Shown here: one piece after another, positions 37,140 to 48,400 of the stretch | How the letters are laid out: every line of letters begins with the position of its first letter | Position numbering within the stretch: the first letter of the stretch is position 1 | NCBI RefSeq assembly: GCF_031877795.1 | Contig: NC_133948.1 | Coordinates: 9,470,948 to 9,534,947 of the forward strand | Source of the DNA: Strix aluco | Lineage: Eukaryota > Chordata > Aves > Strigiformes > Strigidae | Direction of reading: 5' to 3' | DNA length: 64,000 bases | Notes under the pieces: generated by a model | The model's input: the letters and a program-made list of their open reading frames with translations, nothing else | Databases searched by the model: none | Told to the model about the DNA's origin: nothing | Program-made: the position numbers and the translations under genes

Positions 37140-37580
37140 TTATTGTCTTCATTGGTCAAATGCCAGAATAACAGCATAATATTATACAAGAGTAGATTAA
37201 TTAAAGTGTAATTAGAATGGAATAAATTAAATAATCATAAAAGTTTGTCATGGGAAAAATATGTGTTTAGAATTAATTAGTTTTCAAATAAAGTGATATT
37301 TTAATTGCTCAGAGTTACAGAATCCTTAATTGCAGACATATAATTCTGGCCCAAAAAACTTCAGTTGCTGTAACAACTTGATATATTTCTTCTCTGTCAA
37401 TTCTTTTTAATAGTTTGTTACTAAACAACATTATTGCAGGAAATGTCTGCTAAAATGTCTGGAAGATGTTTAATTAAGCCCATGCTATCTGAGGACATTA
37501 TTAGCTCTTGGAACCAAAAGATTTGTAGCTGATGCTGCACTATGCAGCACCCCTAATTAAGGAGGATGGGCAGACAGAGC
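37140..37580. promoter_or_regulatory. candidate enhancer-like block with many homeodomain cores
   Basis: A dense cluster of TAATTA-type cores: ATTAATTAAA (37197-37206), GTAATTAG (37208-37215), ATTAATTAG (37272-37280), TTAATTAA (37470-37477) and TAATTAA (37554-37560). A small hairpin TGCTGC/GCAGCA lies at 37533-37549. There is no repeat family and no coding frame. The sequence texture is that of deeply conserved non-coding DNA; function is inferred. Confidence 0.35.
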
Positions 37581-38924
37581 CCCGTGGCTGACAGATTGCT
37601 ATGCATGGCTGAACTAGGGGCTACTCAAAACAATCTTTTGATGGTCCTTGGCTTATCAATTTTCTGCTAGATTACAATGATTTATCAAGTGTACAAACTT
37701 TAATGCATTTTAGGGCTGATGGTATGGTATAGAGATACAGTTGTATAAATGCTTCATTTCACTTATATTGTGCATTTTCATATTCTTCAGGTTTTCAAAG
37801 AATTAGGTTTTTTTGTTGTGGTTGATTTTTCTTCATTAATTTTATGGAGGGTGTGTTGCAGAGCTGAACTACTATGGGCTTTTATGCCTGCTTGCTTTCT
37901 CCAAACAAGGCTGCCTGTAGTTATATCGTTGCACTTTACCAAACAATTAATGGTTTCAGAAAGTAAAACAGATGGGTGTCTTTTCTCTCATCTGCAAAAT
38001 GAACCTGTTTATGGAACACTGGAATTTCGTCTGTTTCAGCTGTATTTCATGCTCTATTTTAGATTCCCTTATTAAAAGCTAGTGCAGTGACATGTGAAGC
38101 AGGGTTTCTCGTGTTTTCAGACCCCATATTTTGGCATGAATGTATCCATGATATTTGGCTGTCTCCAAAATGTTTACTTCAGTAAGATTTGCAATGCCCA
38201 AAATGTTTAGCCATGTTAAAAAAGGTCAACCAGCTGATAGCTGAAGGCGAATATGTCAGAATGAAAGACTGAAAAAAAATTATCAGTCCGACACAGTGGG
38301 AGTATTAGAATGATTAATGTTTATGTTAATTTATGGCTTTTACATATTGAGTAATAGCTTTTTGTTTCAGTGAACAAAATGTATAAGTGGCAATGAGATC
38401 CATATGCTAACTCTGTGTCTTTCAAATAATTACAATCATTCTTAGTTTTGTTCCCATGCTGAATCTATGTTTTCGTATAGAAAATAATTATTGTACAGTG
38501 ACTTTTTTAAAAATTGCAGATGGAAGTATTTGAAGGTGAACCTCAAGACACAAGTGTGGGTTTCAGTATTCCAGAAGGTTACACACTGACATTTATATAC
38601 ATTTTTTTTGCAAACTTCATTACTTAAAGTCGTAATATACTGTGGTTTAGCCTCATTCAGTTAGGGGATGCTTAGAGACAAAAAAAGGTGCTAACGCTGT
38701 GAGGAGCCATTATCTGAGTGGACATCATTAAAAATGTGTTGCATTGCATGATGGTTATTAGTCATTTTCTTTTCTGCTCCCATTAGATTTCTGGCATATC
38801 ACCAATTGTTGATAAGCAATTTTGTTTGCTATCTGTCCATTGACTATTATGATCAAAATGTGGAAACTTCCATCGTTCATTGTCTAAATGTCAGGAGAGA
38901 AGGTAATTTTGGGGACCTCCTGAG

Positions 38925-38995
38925 AGAGGGTAACTCTGAACTTCCCTTGAAGTCAGTGGGCAATGGAGGTTCTCAGCACTTATCAAAATGAGACT
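38925..38995 (+). repeat. fragment of an ancient dispersed amniote repeat
   Basis: CCCTTGAAGTCAGTGGGCAA followed by GGTTCTCAGCACTTATCAAAATGAG parallels the common phrase 'ttgaagtcaatgggag ... gtgctcagcacctctgaaaatcagg' in sauropsid repeats. The family is uncertain. Confidence 0.35.
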
Positions 38996-41900
38996 TTTGA
39001 AGTGTTCTGAGCAGGCAGTCATTGTTAGTAATTAGAAATGATATGGTGACTATTTAGAATGAAAGCTCTGACAGCATTTAGTGTTCCCAACCTATAAAAA
39101 GAAGGACTCTTGTCAGTTGTAATGTTGGCTGTGTGGCAACAAGTTTATGATATCAGTTAATAAAGGATTGTATAGCTAGGTCATACAAATCATTGCATTC
39201 TCTTTGACATTCATGTGTCTCTAACTAGCAAGCTTTGCAAGCAAGAGAATTCTATCTAGAAATTTATCTACACTATCTAGATACTGTATTTCCAGTGCAA
39301 GCACAAGCACAGTAATGAATGTGTCCAGGCCACCGTTGTGATTTTTCTTCCTTTTTTAAAATTTTTAGGTTCTGAAGTCACATATGAAATACAAATATAT
39401 GTCACTGGGCTTAATCTGTACTTTGGTAGTCATAGGTAGGTATTAATGTGAAAAACAACCAATTTAAGAGAAAGCATTTGGTTGTCCTTACTCCTGAAAA
39501 TTAAGAGTGCTTTACTAGTACATTTTACTGGTTAAATCAGAAATTTCTACTTATTCCAACTTCTGCTTGAAATCAATCTCTTGATTTAAAGATTTCTACT
39601 GATGTCTAATTTCCACTTGAAATAAATTATTTTTGAAATTAGTTTTAAAGAAATCCTAGAAGTATAATACAATTTATATCTCAATTTAACACCAAAGATA
39701 GCAAAGGGAGCTTTAAACTGAAAGCTGTGGTGTTAGTTGACTGATGAGTGAATTTTCATATATTCTGGGGCTCTGACCTTTGCAAGTATTTGTGTAACAC
39801 TCCCACAACTCTTGATCTGTGCAGGCAGTTCCTATACAAGCTTGTACTGATTTTATTTTTACTAGTGCCTGTTTGTCTTTGCATACAACAGACATATCAT
39901 GTGTTTTGGTGGACTGGGGAAAGAATGTGAAAAGCAGGCTGCCTGGCTTTTAATTTTGGATTTTAACCAAAGTGGCTGTTTAATTCTTCCTTAAGTGTTT
40001 TGTATGTGTTAGCTTGTTACAGGGCACAAAAAGGTATTTCTTGGTACAGTCAGTTACTTTTCACTTCAGGTGCAAAGAGATTTCTTCAGATGACTGTCTC
40101 ACAACATCCCTTTCTATTGCTATTTCCATTTCAGTGTGTTCTGTCATTTTTTGATTTGTACATGCAAAATGAAAACCTGAGCTTAAGAATTTGTCACAAC
40201 ATGTCCAAAGAATTATTTGTTTACCAGACCATATACTTGCTTTCAGACCTTTTGTAGTCAATAACTTATAGAAATTTACTTTTGCAGTCAGATGAGGTGA
40301 ACTTTAACTCATTCAACTTGTACAGATTTGTCTGGCATCTCTTTTAGTTATGTATGGAAATGCTACTCATTAAATGGGTTCTTGTAGCCCTAAACTCTTG
40401 TTCTCCACTTCCCAGAACTGCCATATAACCAGGCAGCATTTTATGTCAACCAGGGATGTCCAAGATGTTTCCAAGTCCTGCTGTGTTCTGGCATAATTCA
40501 GTGAGGTGAATCGGGTGCTGTTGGGACCCCCCTTATCTATCTTTGCTACTTAAGTAGCTCTCACACCAGCCAGGCGATAGTTGGCTGCATGAGGAAGGGC
40601 CACGGTGCTCACAGGCAGCCGTGTGATAAGGGTGTTTCTTCGGCAGAGGATAGTTCATAGTTTCACCACTATGAAACCCAGTTGTCTGCAGTGGGTGTCA
40701 GGCTGGAAACATGGCAATATTGTGTTTGGAAAGCTCATACTGCAAGGGCTGCCTGCTGTATATTAACGCTGGAGATGGTACATGTAATGGAATAAACAAA
40801 ACTGTTTGCATTGCAGTATTAATTTGAGGGCCTCTTTTATTTCCACTGGCTTCCTCTGCAGTTACAGCTAGTGATCCACTCCGAAAACACATGTGCACTA
40901 GAGCTACGCTGTACAACATGGCAGAGTGTCACAAAACTTTCGAGTGAATGCAGGTAGGCATGGAAGTGCAGGCTAAAGAAGGGGTTTTGTACGAATTAAA
41001 AAGAAACATCCTGGAAAGGGGGAAGAACAATTTATTCACATCTTTCCCAACTCATTCTTTGCTCTGATTTTTCCTTTGGGAGGGTGGCACCTGGTAGACT
41101 AGGAATTTTCAAAAAATAACAGGGATTTCATATATCTGTGAGCACACCTGGATGTGTTGAATATTTTGCAGTAGTAATTATGTCTGCACACCTGCTGGTT
41201 TCAGTCCCAAATCAGTTTGCCAGACATGCCTAGAGAGATTTATTTCTCCTATACCTGAAAAAGCTCTTTTACCACTGAGTTTTTACTACTCTAAATAAGC
41301 CTAAAGAAAAAAAGAAGAGGATTTTTTCTTGTCTTTGCTTGAGCCATTGGTATCTCAAACTGAACTGCGGAGTTTGTAGGGGGAGGAGGGTGTTTGGATG
41401 ATATTTTAATAGCAATTTGTTTTTGCTTCAATGTGTGATAGAAATACAAGTGACAGGAGTGGGAACAGGAGGGTTGCTGAATTCTGCTGGAATTTTTCCT
41501 GTGGGAATCTGTTAATGTTTTTAATTCTCTGAGAGATTTTTCTAAGGTAATCCTTTTGACATTTACATATTTTAAGTGACTCTCATTAAATAAAAGCTTA
41601 ACTTTTTTTATATCAAATGCTGAAGTGATGATACTGGAATACCACTGTATAGAAATTCAAATGGTTTGAAGATTATTCTAACTGCAACCTAAACAAAGTA
41701 AGTTTTGTGAGGGATATTAATAGTGAATTGTTCTTTAAGATAATGTAATTTTAAAGGAAATTCAATTGTTCTGGCATTTAGTAGAAGCATTTTTTTTGTC
41801 AAAACCCTTTTTAGTACCTAATGTGTGGTGCACATAGCCGTTTGCTAATTGAGACACTAATTTGAACAGCTGGAGTTTCCACTACTCGCTCACGTAGCAA

Positions 41901-42469
41901 ATATAATCTGTGCAGGAGCTCAAGGGGTTGCAGTGCACCTTGTGAAAAATACATCTAGTTGTCTGTATCACATCAGAGTGTAGCTCAGCCCCTGAAGGAG
42001 GATGATGTTACCAGCACAAGGAAGGCTGGAAGAAATAAAAAGTGAAACATCTTTTAAAAAACAGGAGTGTAATGATGAGGCATTGCATTTCTTACTGGTG
42101 ATACCCTCTTGCAAACAAATAATGTCATAAGCAAAATTAATATCTTTTAACATCCTTTCACAGGAGGCAGGAGTCATAGCATGAGGGTATTTCAGGGACA
42201 AACATGCAGTCTAGCCCTACGATGCTTTTAAATGAACTTTCTTCTGTAGGTTGCACTTCGCTTGTTCAAGCCCTTGAGACAGATTTTGCTCTCAGACCAG
42301 CCTAAATGCTAAGCAAATTCATTTAATTAAATTTGCTGCAGATATCCCCAGTTAACAAGAACAGATTGGTCTCCCTGAGGGCTAGATGGAGTTAACAAGA
42401 AAATAAATGTTGTGCTAATTAGAGAACTCATTTTCAGACACCTGGGGTGAAACTTTAAAAAGTCCTAGA

Positions 42470-42920
42470 TATTTAGGATTGAAAATTCATTTGAAAATGA
42501 GTCTTAGGCTTCTAAATCACTTAGGCACTTTGGAAAAATTTACTCATGGGCTTTAACCATCGCACAGTTGTCATATTTAGCATGTTTGTAGCTGTCTGCT
42601 TAGCAAAGCACGGTATAGCCATTAGCTATTAGTATCATATACCACAATGTGTTTCATTATCCCTGTAAGTAAAGTAGAGAAATTGAGCTACCTGGTGAGT
42701 TGAAGGTAAGCTAAATGTCATTTTTTTTTGAGGATGTTTATGTGTCAACAGGAACAGAGGGATGCTTTCTTGGAGTTTTTAAGGCACCAGGGCACCAAAT
42801 TTCCATCTATTTGTGACCTCATGGGACTTTCTGTTGATTTAGGTACCTAAGAACTTTTAATTAAATCTTGGTCTTAAGTGACTTGTCCACACTCATGGAT
42901 GAAGACGACAGCTCAGATAC
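42470..42920 (+). repeat. cluster of ancient SINE-like fragments
   Basis: Pieces resemble old amniote repeats: GAGTCTTAGGCTTCTAAATC with CTTAGGCACTTTGG (42499-42533), TTATCCCTGTAAGTAAAGTA followed by AAATTGAGCTACC (42657-42694), and CTTAAGTGACTTGTCCACACTCA (near 42873), like 'aagtgacttgcccaaggtcaca'. Highly diverged; the order and number of elements are unclear. Confidence 0.35.
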
Positions 42921-43779
42921 AATTTTATAGTTCAGCACTTGCCGGAAGAAAAATCAGATGCTTAATACTGTCACACTGTTGCTCTTCTGCTGAGTCGCGA
43001 TAGGAAGTAATAAGGAGTCATCTCATAAGACAAATAAAAAAGTACATAGATCTAGTATTAAGCCCAGTTTCCAGATTCACATACATTATAAGCAAAAAAG
43101 CAAGCAAAGGACCAGGCTTCAGGGGGCAAAAAGTCACTTCATTTGCTTACAGCTTGAAAGTATGTTTTTAGTTGTTGGGTTTTTTCCTGTAGCCAGTCTG
43201 AGGATTTTTCTGAAATATTGTCCTTGTAAAGACATGCATTAGTAGCGTCTGTTTCATGCCAGGTAAAACCCTTCCCACAGCCACGCACACACTTGCTGTC
43301 TGTCAGCAAAAACTTCTGTGTCAGTAATTAGAAAAATGCTATTAAAAACCTGCCTTGTAATCCCAGATAGCCTCTGGGTTGACTCAGTTCTATTTTGCCT
43401 TGCTTGCTCAGTGCAGTAACCCAGGATTGTCCCACCGTGAAGAGGGACCCCGCTCCTCTGACAAGCCGCTAGCTGCTATTTTATTTACATGGTTCTAAAA
43501 AGTGTCATTTTGAGGGCAACAGCATACAGCTGGAGTGTCCCAAAGAGGTGACCTTTGGTGACAAAATCCTTAGTCTAACAGGTTTATAACACAGGAGAAG
43601 CACGTTACAGATGGGCACTTGGGAGCTGGATCTCACCATGGGGGCAAACCTGTACCTTGTGTCGTCATCTGAAAATTTATTCCAGCCTGTCATGAGTCTA
43701 GATCATCAGACAACATCATAAAACACATGAGTCAGGGCACTAAAACATGGAGGTTATCCACTGAGCTCATTATTTTCAT

Positions 43780-43920
43780 ACCTAATTACACAGTGCTATT
43801 GAGGGAGAATTGCACATTATGCTGAAGAATCCTGTTTCATCACTAGTCCTAAAAGATAATTGTGTTTAATTAGGACCTATAGATACCATGGTGATTACCA
43901 ATCTATAAACACTCAAGGTA
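43780..43920. promoter_or_regulatory. candidate conserved non-coding block
   Basis: A short non-repetitive block with CCTAATTACACAG, ATAATTGTGTTTAATTAGG and ACCATGGTGATTACC. Several homeodomain cores lie in 140 bases, about 1.5 kb upstream of the first coding exon. Judged by eye only. Confidence 0.2.
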
Positions 43921-45345
43921 GACCTGCAAATGAGGTGCAATAACAAGTGCATCCATTAAATACTATTCAAAAGCTGATACTGAAGCGAGATGACAATTAA
44001 AAGTTGGGCTGTTTTGATTTACCATGTAACTTGTAGCTCTAGCGCTCTGTTCTGATTCCCTGCAATTCCTCTGCTGTGAACCAACAGGCAGAAAAACACC
44101 TGCTGATCTTCCTTTACTGAATTTAGAAAACTTTTTGTTTAATCTGGTGTAATATATGGATGAATGGGAAAGAGTAATGAGAGTTGACATGTTGTGGCAA
44201 AAGCCATCTTTTTCTGTATGAGGTCAGGTCAGAAAGGAAGAAGCAGAAGTACAAGCATGGCAAGTAATGTCACAGATAAAGCAGTGAAAATATTTCTTGT
44301 AATGCATGTTATAATGCATTTCCCAAATGATTGCAAATGGTACTTACAGCCAAAGAATCTGCTGGTTACCTTGTCCCACCACAGGTCTGGAGGGTCATTT
44401 GCAGCAAGTCAAAACACAGAAAAGTCATCCTCCTCCTTTGTGCTTGTGCACAACTGCCTGCAAAGGTGTTAACGTGAACGGAAACACTTGGTGAAGGTGC
44501 CGGATCAGGAAGAGTGTGCCTAACCAGGTCACACAAACTGTCCCTGCACGTTCATAATAAATTGTCCTTCACATTTCCCATGTCAGACAGGGCAACATGC
44601 TTCCCCATATACTTGTCCTGTTCTTTGCTGACTTGGACCACGTTTGAACCGATGACATAAAGCTGAAAGCATCCGTCTCTATTGATCCTTTGGGGAATAC
44701 AAACCCCTTAAAATAAAATGTTTAACACAGTAGCCACTAAGTTAGTGTGAAATACTGCATTTCTTTTTTTCAAGTAACCATGCTTGGAACCAAAAATTCA
44801 AGAACTTGGGAGTAATGGGATTAATAACTCTAATCTCATCTGAAATTCTTTTCAGTTGATAAGTTCACTGCAATGCTTTTCTGTAAATGGTTGTGAGTGG
44901 AAAGCACAGTAGTATTTTTATGGGGAGGAAGGGGAAAGACTTGCCAAGGGGCTAAATGGAATGATAAATTGCTTGCCCACTGAAATTATGGGTATCCAGT
45001 TTCTTGTATTTTGTAGCTCTTCCTTTTTGCAGCAGGGAGAACAGCTGAACAATTTTGTATTTACAAGTGCACAAGAGGTGCATACATGTGGCCAGCTCAG
45101 CACTTACCTTCCTTAAAAAGGAATGCAGCTAAAACCAGATTGGACAGCTGCTTGGTCAGTCGATGTTAAGAGGAAATACTTTACGCTGAACTGTATGGCA
45201 GACAGAAATAGCATCCAGTAATGATAATCCAAAGAGGAAAGTGACTAGGAAAAGCAAATGTCCTGATCAGAATATATTTCAAGTTGTAATTTCACTTTAG
45301 GCTGCCTTGCACTCTGTGATATCTGTATCTTCTCACCCCCCCCAG

Positions 45346-45473
45346 TTCATTGCTCGGATGGCTCTGCCACCTCCAGATCCACAGTTTGTTCTCAGAGGTA
45401 CCAGTGCTGCAGTCCACACTCTGCATTTTTCCTGTGGAGGCCAAGAACGTGATGTCCCCATTCTTTTCTCTGG
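45346..45473 (+). CDS. GNB1L: GNB1L first coding exon (residues 1-38, plus two bases of codon 39)
   Basis: The acceptor is a strong pyrimidine run ending CCCCCCCCCAG at 45345. Twelve untranslated bases precede the ATG at 45358. The coding part reads MALPPPDPQF and continues to VPILFS, then two bases of a Gly codon before the donor GTAAGTA at 45474. The proline-rich start is a few residues shorter than the human N-terminus as I recall it. The intron that follows is only 239 bases. Confidence 0.95.
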
Positions 45474-48400
45474 GTAAGTAAACCAGGATTTCTGGCTGAG
45501 TTGAGCATCATATGGAGATTTCCTTTTAAAACAAAGTGTATTATTTAGATAAATTATATCTGGAGAAAACAACAAAATGCATGGTTGGTGAATGATGGGT
45601 GTGTTGTCTTTGTACATACAGTTTCAGTTTTGAAAAAAAAGGAGGAAGTATCAGACTGTCTTATCAGATCATCTGCAGTGGTCACACTAAAAGCATCTGT
45701 TCTTACTGCCAGGTCTGAGAATGGGTTTATCCATGTCTGGAACCTGAAGACACACAGAGTGGATGCAGCACTGGATGGCCATGGAAGAAAATCTGTCTAC
45801 TGCGTGGAGACAATGGGTGGTAAAGACAGGCTCCTCAGGTTAGCAAAGCAGGCAAAAAACAGTGAAATTATTCTTGTTTCTGTGACGATTGAAGAAGAGG
45901 GAAAAAAAAAGTTATTAAAAAAAAAAGGGATCGCTTATTTCTGGTGTCACTGAAAGTCTCTCCAATATCTCTCCAACACATATGGAAATGTACAGAAGTA
46001 CAAAAATACAGAAAAACTGTAGAACAAAAAGTGGAAAAAATGATACAATTAATCTCTTTATGATATATATGTGATGACATCGCAACAGCTTGGGGTCCAT
46101 AGTGTCTTTATTATTGCACTGAGATCAGGTGAGTTCTTTGGGTGAAGGAAATACACCTGGGTTTAAAGTTGACAAATGCTTCACGACTGGTTCTCAGGGA
46201 AGATCAAAATTGATATAAAGAGTTTATAAATAGAGGGGAGAGGGAGAAAAGGTAAGGAAGGAAGTGAAGAATCAGAGATGGAGAATGGAAGACTGAAAAT
46301 GAGCAAGAATGCTGAGTTGCACGCTTTTGCTTCGTTGCAAAATATCTTCTGTTCTCGTTTAGCAAGTGAAGGTCGGGAAGATTTGTGTACTTTGGATTAG
46401 ACAGGTGATCTAGAGTAGATGCCAAAGTGTCTGTGTGACTAGGAGGTGTTCTGACATGTTTATCTAGAGAAGACATCTCTTATAATATACAGTGGAACTC
46501 ATTAGCATTTATATTTGTTATCTGCTTAAGTACAATTATCAACACTCTGCCCCATAAAATCATATTGAATGAGCATTGTTTGTATAATTATAGAGTTTTT
46601 CCATACCTCTATTTTTTCTGTTTATTTATAGCAGTGTGATTTTAGGACAGCAGTTACCTGTATTTTTTGTTTTTCTGTTCTAAAGCTAAATCACAACAAT
46701 TTCTTGCAGTACCACATTGTTTGTATGCCCAGTGCTATAAATGTTTTGACAGTTTGTCACTCAGCTGAACAGCAGACGGGAGTTTCTCTATTGATGTTGA
46801 AGAAGTCCCAACAGTCTGTAGGTTTGCATCTAGCTCTGTTTTGGTTTCATACTTCCATCAGGTGATACTGCTAATTAAAGTAAGAAATGGCTAAGGGATT
46901 TCTGATGACTCCTTGTCCCAGGTGATAACATGAGGACACATATCTTGTGCTACTGTAGTTTGTGGATTGGAAGCTTCTCCACGGTGGTCTTTGTTCCAGA
47001 GCCAGTGAGATCACATAAATATGTAGCGGTTAATGCCATGCCCTTTGTCTGGCCTCCTTGGTCTTACTGTCTGGGACCAACACACAGGCTTTTCTGTGGG
47101 ACGGAGAGGTGTGCAGAGGGCTCTGTGTGAGCTGCACTAGTACATCAGGGATGTAGCTGTTGGTTTTCTGGTTCTGGATGTTCTAACCACAGCATTTAAT
47201 TGTTCAATTCCTGCTACTCGCTGCACTGCCAATCCCTCTCCTGTTGTGTCTCCACACTTACACAGTCATAACTGTCTTCTGTGCCCTCCCCGTGGCTATG
47301 GGAAGTTGACCACTGAATAACTGTAGCTTTTTATTGGTCTTTGATGCGGTCTTTGGTGTCTTGCTATTTGTCTTTCAGCTGTCAACACGCCTGACATTTC
47401 TATTTCATTGCTAGGGTGAAAGAGTGTTAAATGTGTTACTCTCTGGATACTTTTGTTTCCTTTTAAATTACCATCTAATCAATGGTAAAATGTAAGTATT
47501 TTTATTATTATGAATATGTTCAAATACTTGTGAGACTTCATAAATATATACTCACATACAAATGGAATAACTGTGTTTGATCAAGTCTCTTCACAAGGGA
47601 ACATGGCTGGCTGCGACTGCAGTGTATGACTGACCGGGGCCCTCCCTCCTCCCGGTAACTGTTGAACCTGTTGGCAGAAGGGCAGTGGTCTCGGTGATGC
47701 TGAGCTCCCACACATTCCATGAAAGACCCAGTTAATACCCCACAGAAGCTGTACTAAGCTCACGCCTTTACTGCATGTTAAAGACCCAACTTTGAAATGC
47801 TAACCTGCAGGGAGCCAGGCTTTCTCGGACCTGATGCTCATGGATGACTTTACTGTAACAGCCAGGGTCGTGACCAGAGGATCTGCTTGTGGGATTTAGC
47901 AGAGGGACGGACTTCAGTGACGGATTCTGTCTTCACGGAGAATGTGGGATTCTGCAGATGCTCTCTGTTAAAGGTGGCACAGGGACGCTGGCTAATGGCC
48001 ATGGCAGCCAAAGCCCTGGAGGAGGTAGGAAGTATCTCTTTTTCTGGTGCTTGGGAGATTGCTTTTGGTTTTGAAATGAGATCGTTTGGAAGGGGAAGCA
48101 TCATTGCTCTCAAATTCTCTGCTCAAGAGAGGGCAGCACAAGGAACCTTTGGGGGTTCTAATCACTAATTCTACCTGCCAGAAAGATGACTGAATTATAT
48201 AACTCATGCTCTAATAACAAGGATACCACCCCAAGATTGGTCTGACATTTAAGTATTTGCAGCTGCTGCTGGTCTTTCATGTGCAGGAGTTTTGAAAACT
48301 CTTCTGGTGCTGCTGAATGCTGTTAAAGGGGAACAAGAGTCCTTCTGGGGAACTAATGGTTAGAAAGTCTGTCATCAGATGGAGGTACTCATCTTCCATC

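Larger units (their letters stand above)
19160..45345 (+). other. GNB1L: GNB1L intron 1, about 26 kb
   Basis: Bounded on the right by the acceptor at 45344-45345 and on the left by the presumed exon 1 donor in the CpG island. No nested gene was recognised on either strand. It contains two CR1 3' ends, old SINE-like fragments, a 17-base T run at 23215-23231 and several motif-rich candidate regulatory blocks. The left boundary depends on the exon 1 assumption. Confidence 0.6.

Noticed and set aside
37749..38075. 108-codon frame in intron 1
   Set aside because: Low-complexity hydrophobic translation of T-rich DNA, no family match, no splice support.
47887..48168. Open frame running past the third coding exon of GNB1L
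   Set aside because: Only 47862-48024 matches GNB1L; the rest is read-through into intron after the donor at 48025.
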